The notes beneath the pieces were generated by a model. That model worked only from the letters and a program-made list of their open reading frames with translations. It had not been told where the DNA came from and searched no databases. Positions 31,756 to 43,005 of a stretch of 64,000 bases of DNA are shown here, piece by piece (the stretch's first letter is position 1; each line of letters starts with the position of its first letter). Source of the stretch: Papilionanthe hookeriana x Papilionanthe teres (Eukaryota; Streptophyta; Magnoliopsida; Asparagales; Orchidaceae); assembly GCA_022702705.1 (NCBI GenBank), contig CM040429.1, positions 110,399,943 to 110,463,942 on the forward strand, in the 5' to 3' direction. Position numbers and translations under genes: made by a program.

Positions 31756-34700
31756 ATGAACGATTTGGAGCGTGCTCTTTCTGCAGTGGGCTTGACGGTC
31801 TCAACAATCCCCGGCAAAGGCCGTGGTCTTGTCGCTGCCAAAGACTTTTATCCCGGTCCATCTCCTTCCTTGCTTCCCCTTTTCCTTTTTGAATTTCTAG
31901 CGTTTTGAAGTTCTTAAAGAAGAAGTCATAGGTTCGCTCGTTGCTGAGTGCAATTGTGACTTGCCGCAGGAGATGTGATTATTCAGCAAGAACCTTATGC
32001 GAGCTCGCCGAGTAAATCTTCCACCGGGTCTTGTTGCGATGGTTGCTTTGCTTCTGCTAACTTGAGGAAATGTTCGGGATGCCGGATTGCATGGTATTGT
32101 GGCAGTGCTTGCCAGGTACCTTTTTTGTTTTCTTTATGCTTTCCTCATATCTTTGGTTTATTGAAGCCATTCTTTTCTGGGATTCTTGTACATCCAATTT
32201 TTGGCTTCGTTCCATTGCAAAGTTTCAGCTTTGTGATATTTTTAGTGTTGGAATCCCGTGCAGCTGGTTGATGTTGCCGCGCGTGTTTTTTCAAGTTTGC
32301 ATTTGTTAGCTCCTAGCAGTCAGGGGCTGAACCAACAACCCACTTTTTCTAGGGTGGAAAAAGTTTTAAAATAATATACTATTTAACAGATAAAAATAGT
32401 AATAATTAGATTTATAATTGAAAAATATAAATAAACATGAATGTAAAAATTTGGAAATATATAAGGCATTTTCTGATAAGAAGGGGGTAGAATTGTAAAA
32501 TAAAGGTGGGCAAATTTATAGAAGTTAACATTTTAAAGAAGGAATAAAAAATTTGAGGGTGGGCACCCTCACATAGAAGGAGAAATTATTGCATACGGCC
32601 AACGTATCTATCGCTGCGTGCGTCAGTCAATGGAACGAATCCACATCAGCAACAGAGGTCCTGCCAATATAAAAATTTGAAAAAACCAATATTAAGCGCG
32701 CGGCCCGCCTATCCGTCCCGCCGACAATAACCAGTGAATAAACACTTTATATACCGGAAAAGCCCATAATATGCGAATAACCTTGCGGTATCGCTTGAGT
32801 AATCGCCACCCGAACGGTTGAATAATCTTTCGATATTCAAGCAATACCTTAGACATAACCCCTCTCCGCTATTACCACGGCACCAACTCAATAACCATCT
32901 GATAATCACGCAATGACGCCCCCGTAAATGATCCTCGCTCTCGTTGCAGTACTGCCGAAATAACCTCACCGTAACTTTCGCATAACCGAATAATCTGAGT
33001 TTCGCTCCAATAATCGTGATAAATAGTAAAAGGCGGAGGGTGAAAAAACATTTTCGAAAAAAAGGTCTAGTTTTCCTTTTGCGCGCTGGTGACCTAGATT
33101 TCTCTTCCTCTAGAACGGTAACGAACGGTAGGTTTTGCATTGCATTTTTGAAGCAAGATTCAAATGGAGGACTACGACATTGTCGAGAGTAGGAAGCCAG
33201 AGTTGGAGGAGGTTGAGAAGCTGCAGTTGGAAGTCGTGAAGATGCCGGAGTTCGAAGAGGCGAAGATAACGTCAAAAGGTGGTCGCAAGGAGTCGAAGAA
33301 CGAGGACAATGTTTCCGGTAAAAGGCCTAAAATGTTTCAAGGTAACCATAAACTCTAATATTTTGATTCATCTTGCTGTCAGTGTATCAGTTGACATTTG
33401 CAAATGTCCCAATGCATTAACAGAGCTTTCAAGTATGAAGGCTTTTTTATGTTTTAGGGATTCTTTTTGTATGTGATCAACCTTAGGGTCTAGATGTGTA
33501 TGCGATAAATTTTAGGGTTTTGAAGTGTTGCATCATGAGCGTCCATGTGAGTCTATGTGATAAACTTTAGAGTTTAGAAGTTTTGTGACACAATACATAT
33601 TTAGGAGTAAAGCATTTATACCATCATAGTTGAAATTATGTAGCACTCAAGTTGAATCAGTCTAGCTAATATGAGAAATCTTTAAACCTTTAATATTTAG
33701 CAGTCGAGTGATGACATTAAATTTAATCACTCAAGCTAAATAGATATTTTGTTGAATTTACTTTCATTACACCTATTTTGTGTATCAGGTTTTCACTTGG
33801 TTTTAAAGTTTTGTGATGTATTTATGTAAGTTTTTGAGCACTAAATCCTTGAATTGCAGATGCCGTCTATCTGCAGTGAGAGGAGTTCTCGATAAAGTCC
33901 GGCCAATCATTCAGGAGGATATATGGTATAGATTGGAAGCAATGAATTTGGTTCTGTTTTTTGAACTTCCTCCATACCCTCAAGATCATGTTTTGACAAT
34001 GCACATATTATACTGCTGGGATATTGATCGAACGGTATTCAATTTGGGTGGGAAGGAGCTAGTGTTTGATGCAGACAAAGTTGCCTTGCTGATAGGAATG
34101 TCCAATAGAGGGTCGCCAGCATTCTGGAATAAAGGTCCGCTCTGTAGCGTGTATGCGACATAAATAAAGGATGAAATTGAAAATGTTTCTCCAGGGGAGT
34201 CTTCTGATCACTTTGTAGCACTTTTTCTTAAGTTTTTGATGACAAATTTAATATTTCCTTCAAGCACTTATAGTGTGTGCCAAGGGTTGTATTCAATTTG
34301 TGAGGATATACAAGCTTTCTCTTCCTATAATTGGCCATCTACAATGTGTCACTTTCTCACCGAGCAATTGAACTTCAAAGACTTAAGTGACATATTGTAG
34401 ATGGCCATGAAATACATCAATGATTTTGTATTTCTTCTGACGGTATGTCTCTCGTAACTAACTCCTCAAGTTTAATTTCGTAAATCTTGATGTAGCAATT
34501 AATTATTTATCATGTTTTACACAGCTCTGGTTCTATGGGCACACATCTTTGGTCCTCCCTGCTGTTCCAGATGCTAAGGTGACTAGTAAAAGTGTAGTGA
34601 AACTCACTACAGATTGAACTTGCCTTTAATAGGCTTTCAGGTGAGTCATTTATTTCATAATCCTTAAAGTGTTTATATGTGCATGTGTTGTCTTTGACAT

Positions 34701-37700
34701 TGCTTCTTTGTAATTCTTTGTAGGTCTATGATCATTTCCTTGATTTAAAAGACTACGAACACACTTTACTTGCCCCTCCAATTGAAGAGCCATGTAGTCC
34801 TCCAAAGCATCTCCCACAGCAGGAAACCCATTTCAATCCACATTCACCCATTCTCTTTGAAGTTGCTCCTATAGTTCCTTATAATATCTGCCCTCAACCA
34901 ACACATGTATAGACAGAAACACATAGACCTCGTCAGATAGGATTGGAAGAAATATACCAATTACTTTTGAACTTTCAAAGCTCTGTTAATGCCCTCTTGA
35001 CTAATGTAGATAACACAATGACATAATTAAAGTCCAAAATCAGTCAATTAGAGAAAACATTAAAACAACCACGTGGGGAATATGCGAAGACATGGATAAA
35101 TGAATCCCCACAAGCCAGTTTAATTCAGAGGATTAAGGCCAGAGGAAGTAGAAGAAAGAGGCAAATTAGTTCTCCATTTATTGTTTTTGAGCGGAAGAAA
35201 AGGAAAAAGAAATATAGAAGATGGTTGAAGTGGTAGATAAGGTGGAAGGGAATAAGTCTATCCCACATCAAAATTAACAACTAACATCGACTAAAGAGCA
35301 GGTTGAAAGTGTAAGCACATACAAAGAGCTGGTTCCACATCTACCTGCAACTACTGACCTTTTATATGAGCCACCAGTTGTTCATATCAAGGATGCAGAG
35401 CAAAATCAAGAAACACCACTAAACACACAGGAAGTTGAAGATGATGAAAAAGAGGAAGAACCCATTCCGCAACAACCTATACAATCTTACATTATTTATG
35501 ACTCAGGATCTGTACATATTACACAGGAAAAAAAAGTGCTCGAAACACTGTCTTATAAAGAAGAGGTTGAAGATGTACATAAAGAGGAAGATCCACGCGA
35601 ATCAGATAGACCACTTGTGATCGATGATTACCCTAATAAGGTATATAATGTTTACTTCTATTACTTATTCTCCGAAATCAAATATAGGCTAAATGTTCAG
35701 AGTTCTTGATCTCATAGGTTTGTCCAGCGACACCGGTGCTCGACTTTCCAGGTAGAGAACAAATTCCAGATTACATGCATGAAACAACGATATCTGCTGG
35801 AGCAAATTCACTGACTAATTAGTTCAACTTTATTTATTTATTTATTTTTTTTGCATTGCATTATTTTTTGTATATATCAGCTGAACCAACAACATATCTG
35901 GAATGCAGTGGAGATTTTCTCATTAATATGGGTTATATATCTTTGACTCGACGCTACTTTGATGAATTATTAACGAACGGATGGTTAGGAAATGAGCAAG
36001 TGGATTCTTTTGCTATGTTAATGGAAAATAAGAGGTGCAAAACACCCCAATTGTATAGACCCTGCGTATATGTGTCTCCACTACATTGGGTAAGTACTAA
36101 GTTGATGTGTTTTAGAATGCGTTTAAACATAAATAACATGTTAATAGTTCCAATTTCATAACGATCTTTTATGCAGTTGTATAGAAAGGCTAATATTAGA
36201 AGCTTTGTTGATCACATTACGATGGAGAGTATAGAAAATATTGACTTAGTTTTGATTCCAATAATCAATAAGCAACATTGGACACTTCTAGTTGGGGCAT
36301 TAAGGGAGCGCAAATGGTGACAATATGATTCATTACCCAACAGAATGCATTTGACTATCACACATGACATTGTAAGACTACGCAACTGATAATTAAATAT
36401 TGAAAAACTGATACATCTAATTTTGTTTACACACAATTTTCAATCCTACATTTAATTATGCAATTTGAATATTTCGTGAAGCATGCTGGTGAAGCATTCA
36501 AGGTTGATTTGACAAACTGGTAAGTTGTAATGGCCAAAGGCATTCCGGTGCAGAATAATAGCTTCGACTGTGGCGTTTTTGTTTGTAAATATATGGAAAC
36601 ACTTGTGCAGAAGGGTAGTGGGAAGTGGGCAGATAAGTTATGGTGGCAAGGCTCTATGCCATTATTTAGAGCACAAATAGGATATGAGATGTGTAAATTC
36701 GCGTTGTCCCAAACGTAGTTGAGATTGATAAAATTTTTGATGGAAGTGATCATTTATTTATTTTTTGTATGGCTTTGCTGTTCTCTATTATGTGTGGTGT
36801 ATTATTTGACTTTCCTATTGAAATTTCTATTCTTATGGTTGTCCAAAGTATTGTGATTATTAAAGCTTGGACGCTCCCTGCATTTAGTGTTCTTTTTGGT
36901 GGTTCTTGAGGTGCTAAAGTTTTATCTGTGGTTGCTAAAGTCTTAGATATAGAGTTTTATCTGTGGTTGGTAAAGTTTTATTTACATATCTAACATCTCG
37001 ATTTTGATATTTATATCTATAATACTTTAGTGTCATGATACTCCGCTTTTAAAAAGTTAATAGTAACATTTTTTAAGTGATTTAAAAGATTAGAGTGTTA
37101 TGTATGCCTCTATCTTTTTTTGAGGTAAATGCCACCCAGTTCCTATGTATTTACATATGTAGCACCTAAGCTTTGCTTTCTACATTTATGCTGCCCAAAA
37201 TTTTCATATCACATAAAAAATATCACCATTTAACTTTCAAAAGTAAAATACACCTTCTCATGCATATGTAAGGTTGTAAGTAAAAATGGAAGTTGTTTTT
37301 GATATATAAATACATAGAAACTGAGGATATGTATGTAAATCTTCCATCTTTTAAATAGGGATCCTAAATATGTACTATTTTTAGAGGGATCATCAAACTT
37401 CTGCCATTTGTTTCCAAATATAAGACTGCAGGAACCAGTAAATAAAGGGAAAACAACTCCCTATAACAGAAACACTTGCATCATTTCTAGGAAAAAAAAC
37501 TTCTTTAGAATTTTTTTATGGAAGCTGAAGAAACTCTGAGTTAAAAAAAATCTCTATTTTCGTCAAGAATAGTAACGATTTACTCGAAATTTTCTATTTG
37601 AATTCCATTTCTCTCTCTCTCTCTATTTGTGTGTGTGTGTGTGATTAGGCTGTAATTAAATTCGAAATTGAAGTTGGTTCTGTTCCTGTCTATGGTGCTT

Positions 37701-40700
37701 GAGAGATCTCAATTTTTCTCATGACATGTTGATGGAGCAGCTTGGATGGCCTATGCTATTGTAGGCAACCGCTGTCCATGTGATGCTGCTAGAGAACATA
37801 TGGGTTTATTCGCATTTTCATGGAACTAAAGCGAATCTGTGCCTACAATTCCCATTTCAATTAAACCTATTGTTTTCTTCAAGCGACCAACGGGAGCCTT
37901 GTGGATAAATGGTTGCCTTTTATCAGAAGTTGCAAACTTTCTTGGTTCTCTTTTTTTCCTTGCTTTGAATGATCTGTATTCTAATGTTTTATGATAATGA
38001 ACATACAATTGTGAACATAAGTATTATACATGAGTGATCCTTCACTATTGAAAAGGAAACAACAAAAGCAAATTATTCTTTCAAAGTCATGCTTAATATA
38101 TGCATCACGAACTTAACAATACAAGAAATATTAAACTGATCAAGCACAATGGAACTACATAACCATTAGCTAAAACTTGAGAGCATGAATGCTTTTATGG
38201 AAGTGCTTCTGAGCAGCTATGTTACTTGCTCTAGCTTTTTGATCATCTGGCTTCTGAATAGGACTTCGTATTAGCGATTTCAAGAATGCTGCATTGGAAT
38301 TTTATAGATTAGCATTTTAAATGAATAAGAGAGTGTTTAAAAAACATATTGACCGTGAAGCATGATAATGGGGCATTTTTTTAAACCGTTCATACATTAT
38401 TCAGGTTCTTTAAAAAAGAAAAAAATCCAATGAGAATAGAATGGAAGTCGAACTTTTTTCTGATGCCTCATTCATACTAGCAGCATCATAGGGAACATAA
38501 GCTCAATTTGTTTGCTATTTGTACATTGGATTACTCGACCGTAAAGCAATTCCTTGAATGTGTTTACATCACATAATGAATCCATCAACATATTGGTGTA
38601 TGATTCCCTAGATCGTGGTGTAAAAAAATTATGCAATGTATCAATATTTACTGAATATGGGTTTTTCTTCACGTATTAATAGAAGCCAAAAAAGTAACAA
38701 TAGAACCTGTGTTAGAAAATATGAAATTGAGCAGGTTTGGATCACATGGTAATTGTTCTGGTTCTTGGCTGGATGAAACTTCCTTCTGCTTTCCTGTACA
38801 TACAATGGTTATGGTAGAGAAAAAAATGTTCTTCCCTGGAACATATGAAAACAGATCGGAATGGTACAAATATACCTTTTGCTCTTTTTCTTGTCTCCCA
38901 ATAACCTTTCAGCTTGAAATTTAGATATTCCCTTAGGACGCATTTTGCCGGGATCATTCACGGTCGATTTATTATTTACTGGTTTCTTATTTATTTTCGG
39001 TTGATGCTTTATCTGCGAGCCTCTTCGACTTATACATTTGTCAACATCCAATGATAATTTCTTCATAGTGTCTTTCATGCACTGCTCCGCTTCTACATTT
39101 CTCTTTGCTTGATTAGTAATTAGTATGTAAATTTTTGCATGTGTTTGAAATATTAGGTCATCTTTACTGGCATTCAAAATTTATGTTGTTGGATATGCTT
39201 ATATCCATAACTGTCATATACATCTCTTTTTGCATTTGCAGACCATCTTAGTAGGAGATTTATCTAATATCTTCTTGATATGTATAAAGTTTAGGACGCG
39301 TAGAGAGTGTGCACATAGTAGCCCCATCATTTCGAACTTTCTGCAGCTGTATTCAATATCCATATTTGTTAGAGTAAATAACCCAAGGTTTTTCTGTCAA
39401 GTGATCGTCGAAATTTGTAATGAAAAAAGTAAATTCATTGTTTGCAGATGCATGTAATAAAAGACCACATGATTTGTGTATAAACTCTTCCTCAAACATT
39501 GAGTAAAGCTTCCTTGAGTAAAATGCAGCAGCCTGCCTAAGTATTGGGCTGCTTCTAGCGACTGAAGTAATCACAGATTGATCGCACTTGAAATCCTTGT
39601 CATTTTCGTTACGCTTTCATGATCTCATGACATTTTCAAGGACTAAAAAATAATCTGTAATAGAACTTATGGGCTTTGAGACACCATGACAGATATTATT
39701 CGTTGACTCACTTTTTTGAGTCAATAAAATTCTCATTCCAAATACATCCTTATTAAAAGCTGTAGACCACTTATATGTAATATTATACATCTCATCAAGC
39801 CAGACGTTGTCCTGTAGATTACTCTTCTGAATCATCACCTCCCAGGTATTATCGAACTCCTCTTCAGACTCACATTTGCTCATAAATTTATAAAAAAGCC
39901 CCGTCACCATCTTATTTACCACCCCGCAGTGAACCTTTGTAGGTAATTTCTTGTAAGTGTTTCATTGACATAATCTATGACGTGTATTTAACAGAATGTC
40001 TTCTATGACTCTACTCATTGCCTAATCTTGATCAGTGTAGTTTGTTATTGGATGATTATCATCAATGATACGAGTAGCATAAGTAAAAACACTATATTAG
40101 GATTTTGTCCTAAACTACATTTTCTAATGGCTTTGTCTATGCTTTTTGAATTATAAAATTTAAAATTCAATTGAAAGGGCATTAAACTCTCAGTTAGCTA
40201 TGTTTGGCTTAAAATTGGTCCCTTGAGCATGCTTCCACTCCAAGTCTTTGAAATTCACTAGAGGGTAGAACCCATAGTTACTGATAACAATGTTTTGGGC
40301 AAGTTAGGTTGATGACCTCTATTTACTAACAATAGTAGGACCTATGGCTACCTGAGTTAACAAAGCTAAGAAATATTGATTATATTTATTAACATTTCTC
40401 TATCCATTGCTTTGAGCATGCAATGATATATTTTTTTCCTATAATTCATAGTGTTGCTACTAAAGCTAAACAACATGGAGCCTACCAATTAGCCTTAATC
40501 AAATGTGATCTTGCTTAATCTAGAGGGGTAATTAATTATAGAGGCTTATTCTTATGGGCTTTGAATTAGATCATTAAGTCTTCTTTGGAGGGTGAGATTT
40601 CTCTGTAGTGTGTTTTTTATGATATTTAACGCTCTTTTCAAATATTTAAAATTGTGCCAGAATTTTTGAACTTCATACTGAAATTTAAAACAGGCATTTT

Positions 40701-43005
40701 GAATCAAACTATGCCATTTGCAAATAGAATAGATAGGTATCTATTTATATATCTTTTATGTATGGCAATAGCCAATATGATAACGAACAAAGTTTTCTTG
40801 ATGTAACATAATCATGACTGGAAAGTTCTATTTACCTAAGTTAATTTCCAAAGCAACCTATTATTAAATAATGCATTTTCTTATTATTACTATTAATATA
40901 CATTTGACTCACATCTTATGCTTCATAACAAACAATTCTTTATTATGCTACTTGATCATATTCATTAAAAAGGTTAAGATTGCTTTATAAGCGTTATTTC
41001 ATTTCACCACTTGAATAACTTATTTTCATTACTCAATAATTTTGATTACCTAAAGCTGCCGCAAGGGTAAACTTCTCTTTGCTTCTGAATACTAATATTT
41101 AAACTTATTTTCCCTAATCATTTGGCACCTCATGACTTTTTTTTTAATTTTTACATGAAAAGATTTTGTTAATTATATTCCTACACCGACAATTCCTTAA
41201 TATTTTTTAAAATACTAACAGATGGTTTTGGATCTAGAACTTTGTGCATCTTACTGCCTATTCCTATCCCTTGCTTTATAGAATGATGAAGTTGACATGA
41301 TAAGCTAAGGCAGACCTGTTAGTATAAAGTTAACTTCGCACATTTTAACTTTCACAGTTGAAAGAGGTAGCAGTAGTTGCATCGGCTTCTCATTTATGAT
41401 TTACTAAGATGAAATTTCTATATTTCTTTTATCATGCTTACAATTGACTTATCAAAGCCTCAAGATATACTTCCACATCTTGCTACCTTTTTATTGCTCA
41501 TTAAGAATATTATTCAAATCAAGAAAAGTTATAGCTTCTGGGCTTGGTTATCACCATACAACTAAAATATTTTTATAGTTTTTAAAATTGAAAAGCAAGT
41601 TTCTTTCATTAAGAGCTTATTGTGCTTCTTGATTGCCAATAAGATAGATATATAAATTGAGCCCTCTGTTGCAAAGTTTATGTTGCTTAAAATATTTGGC
41701 GCATCACACTTTTGATTTGCTTGGAAAACATCCCTTGAAAAGCATTATATCCATGGATTCATAAACATGGGCAACAAGCTTGAAAAACTAATTTGTGTAT
41801 CATGATACCGGCGATGAAGTTGTAAAATAAATGATCGATTTTACCATACATATAAGACTGTCTTCAAAATGCTTGTTATTGGGGTTTTTTTAGTCAACAG
41901 CCATTCTTGGTGCTCTATAACTATTTGGTTGAACCTGACCTTTCTATTGTTTCCTTTCAATTTGCATGGTTGAACTTCAAGCAAGGAGCACACTTTAACA
42001 AAGTGAGACGCTAATAAATTTTAGCTATTTTATTTATGCTAACTGTTGGAAAGTATATTATGATAATCATCACAACAAAGTCTTAAAATGCTACAAACAT
42101 AATCATATTTTAAACTTTTATGTCATTCCAAAATTCAAATTATAAAATCTTGGAAAATTGTTTGTTTAAAATAAAGTTCCTATAAGTCCTAGAAGTTATG
42201 TCTAAAGTTTAAACAAACAGATATAAGTTTATGTTTATAGCTTCCATATTATAAGGTTAATCTAATCTTCACTGCTATTTATTTCATCTTTGTCATCACT
42301 CCTCCCTTATCCATGATTAGATTTGTAGACCATTATCTCATTATATGGTTGTGTGCACTTTAAATATAAATTAAAAATGTTCTTCGTAGGGGTGAGCTCC
42401 AAATTGCTTAGCAACTTATACCTAGGCGCCTGTCAAGGCTGCCCCTAAGTGATGGTGCCTATCTTTGAGGTGTTGAGGTGTTGAAGCTTTGCCCTTACCC
42501 AGGCACCTAAGTGAGCGTCAACTCACCCTTGAGAACACTGATTAGTCTTCCTCTTGTATTACATAGAGGAATTGAAATCTATGACATGTAATAATAGAGC
42601 CAATCTAACTATTTCTCCAATTTTTCACTCTAAAGTCAATAGCATATTTATAGAAATTATTGAAGAAAAAAATACTTCTAAGATGGTTATTATTATGAAT
42701 GACAAGCTTTTACATTGAGGCCCCTTCTTCCTTGTTTCAGTTGATGTTGTTACCAGATAGGATGGTAAGAAATTTTTACTGTAATTTTATTGTGACCTCT
42801 TAATCTAATTTGATTTCTTTTATCAGTTTTTTCGTTATCTTGATAGCTTTTGTCTTATGGCTTTTCTCAGAAATCTGAGTGGATGCTACACCAACTTGAG
42901 TGCAAAGCCCTTGCTTCCTTGACAGAGGATAGGAAGAAGATGCTCACTCCAACCATAAGGTTAATGATCAGACTTGTTCTTAGAAGAAAGTTACAAAATG
43001 ATCAG
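31756..43005 (+). CDS. ASHR1: SET/MYND-domain methyltransferase, ASHR1/SMYD-like, first three exons
   Basis: Exon 1 is 31756-31855 (ATG; GKGRGLVAAKDFYPG, the start of a SET domain), exon 2 is 31970-32115, exon 3 is 42871-43005. All junctions have GT/AG ends, and the frame is kept (split Gly codon at junction 1-2, phase 0 at 2-3). Exons 2 and 3 together form a full MYND zinc finger: CDGC, RKCSGC, WYCGSACQ, then KSEWMLHQLEC. Exon 3 continues with IRLMIRLVLRRKLQND. In Arabidopsis ASHR1 a SET I region follows. That part, including the SET catalytic core, was not found in the remaining 21 kb. Known relatives are lysine methyltransferases of nucleus or cytoplasm. The open frame and clean splice sites suggest a real gene whose 3' half lies beyond 64000; a truncated gene is the alternative. 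Confidence 0.82.
31856..31969 (+). other. intron 1 of the ASHR1-like gene
   Basis: 114 bp from GTCCAT to TTGCCGCAG. Removing it joins CCC-G to GA-GAT and preserves the YPGDVIIQQEPY reading. Confidence 0.8.
32300..33110. other. intronic DNA with dispersed AATAACC/CGAATAA words
   Basis: 32320-32590 resembles plant DNA-transposon ends (AGGGGCTGAACC ... GAGGGTGGGCACCC). 32700-33100 repeats GAATAA(C/T)C-type words with CG-rich spacers. The opposite-strand frame at 32709-33275 has no recognisable domain and is not called. Confidence 0.35.
33164..36718 (+). pseudogene. Ulp1/C48-type cysteine protease gene with N-terminal plant-transposon domain
   Basis: A first exon (33164-33341, MEDYDIVESRKPELEEVEKL, donor AAG|GTAACC) is followed by 33859-34436, a domain like those paired with Ulp1 in plant transposons (VLFFELPPYP, LVFDADKVALLIGM). 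Then come a coiled, basic region (34724-35240), an acidic region (35395-35640) and the protease (35880-36718). The triad is visible as NKQHWTLLV (His), QYDSLP (Asp) and VQNNSFDCGVFVCKYME (Gln, Cys). Stops interrupt the frame at 34161-34163, near 34397, near 34910, near 36319 (before QYDSL) and near 36521. Such proteases are carried by Mutator-like elements (Kaonashi type). It is probably transposon-derived and now dead. Confidence 0.75.
36719..37136. other. A/T-rich intronic spacer
   Basis: No gene seen. A short direct repeat of AAAGTTTTATCTGTGGTTG lies near 36917 and 36955. Confidence 0.5.
37137..37323. mobile_element. MITE-like element with about 23-bp terminal inverted repeats
   Basis: CAGTTCCTATGTATTTACAT at the left and, reversed, CAGTTTCTATGTATTTATAT at the right match at 20 of 23 positions. 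The element is 187 bp, A/T-rich and non-coding. The left half (TATGTATTTACATATG, then AGCACCTAAGCTT) recurs at 59479 and in related form at 51176, 53195 and 59127. Confidence 0.6.
37610..37643. repeat. (CT)n and (GT)n microsatellites
   Basis: Two short dinucleotide runs separated by ATTT. Confidence 0.9.
37735..37800. repeat. dispersed repeat, copy in reverse at 52630-52690
   Basis: AGCAGCTTGGATGGCC and GGCAACCGCTG are about 15 bp apart here. The reverse complement of 52630-52690 has the same two words with similar spacing. Confidence 0.6.
38809..40075 (-). pseudogene. FAR1/FRS-like MULE-type transposase-derived gene, C-terminal half
   Basis: On the minus strand, in order: ITNYTDQD then AMSRVIEDILLNTRHRLC (DDE-core region, with a stop after TDQD), MSKCESEEEFDNTWEVMI, WLDEMYNITYKWSTAFNKD, TQKSESTNN, then SSPILRQAAAFYSRKLYSMF. 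A SWIM zinc finger follows (FEMMGLLCAHSLRVLNF, about 39340-39290). The C-terminal VNDPGKMRPKG motif is near 38920. Several frames are needed, so it is broken. FRS proteins are domesticated Mutator-like transposases. Whether this was a host FRS gene or an element's own transposase cannot be told. No terminal repeats were located. Confidence 0.75.
40076..42417. other. A/T-rich intronic sequence, nothing recognised
   Basis: No ORF of note and no repeat structure seen. It lies inside intron 2 of the ASHR1-like gene. Confidence 0.5.
42418..42530. repeat. G+C-rich CCTAGGCGCC-type repeat in intron 2
   Basis: CCTAGGCGCCTGTCAAGG, CCCCTAAGTG, GAGGTGTTGAGGTGTTGA and CAGGCACCTAAGTG form a compact cluster in an A/T-rich intron. 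The words resemble the palindrome clusters of the Athila elements, but no Athila sequence surrounds them. Confidence 0.45.

Larger units (their letters stand above)
32116..42870 (+). other. giant intron 2 (10,755 bp) of the ASHR1-like gene
   Basis: Begins GTACCTTTTT and ends CTTTTCTCAG. It separates the CQ of the MYND finger from its KSEW part. It contains an Ulp1-like protease pseudogene, a MITE, a FAR1/FRS-like pseudogene and short repeats. Confidence 0.75.

Noticed and set aside
32709..33275. 188-codon minus-strand frame
   Set aside because: Composition follows the repeated GAATAACC/CG words on the other strand and it overlaps the better-supported first exon of the Ulp1-like gene.
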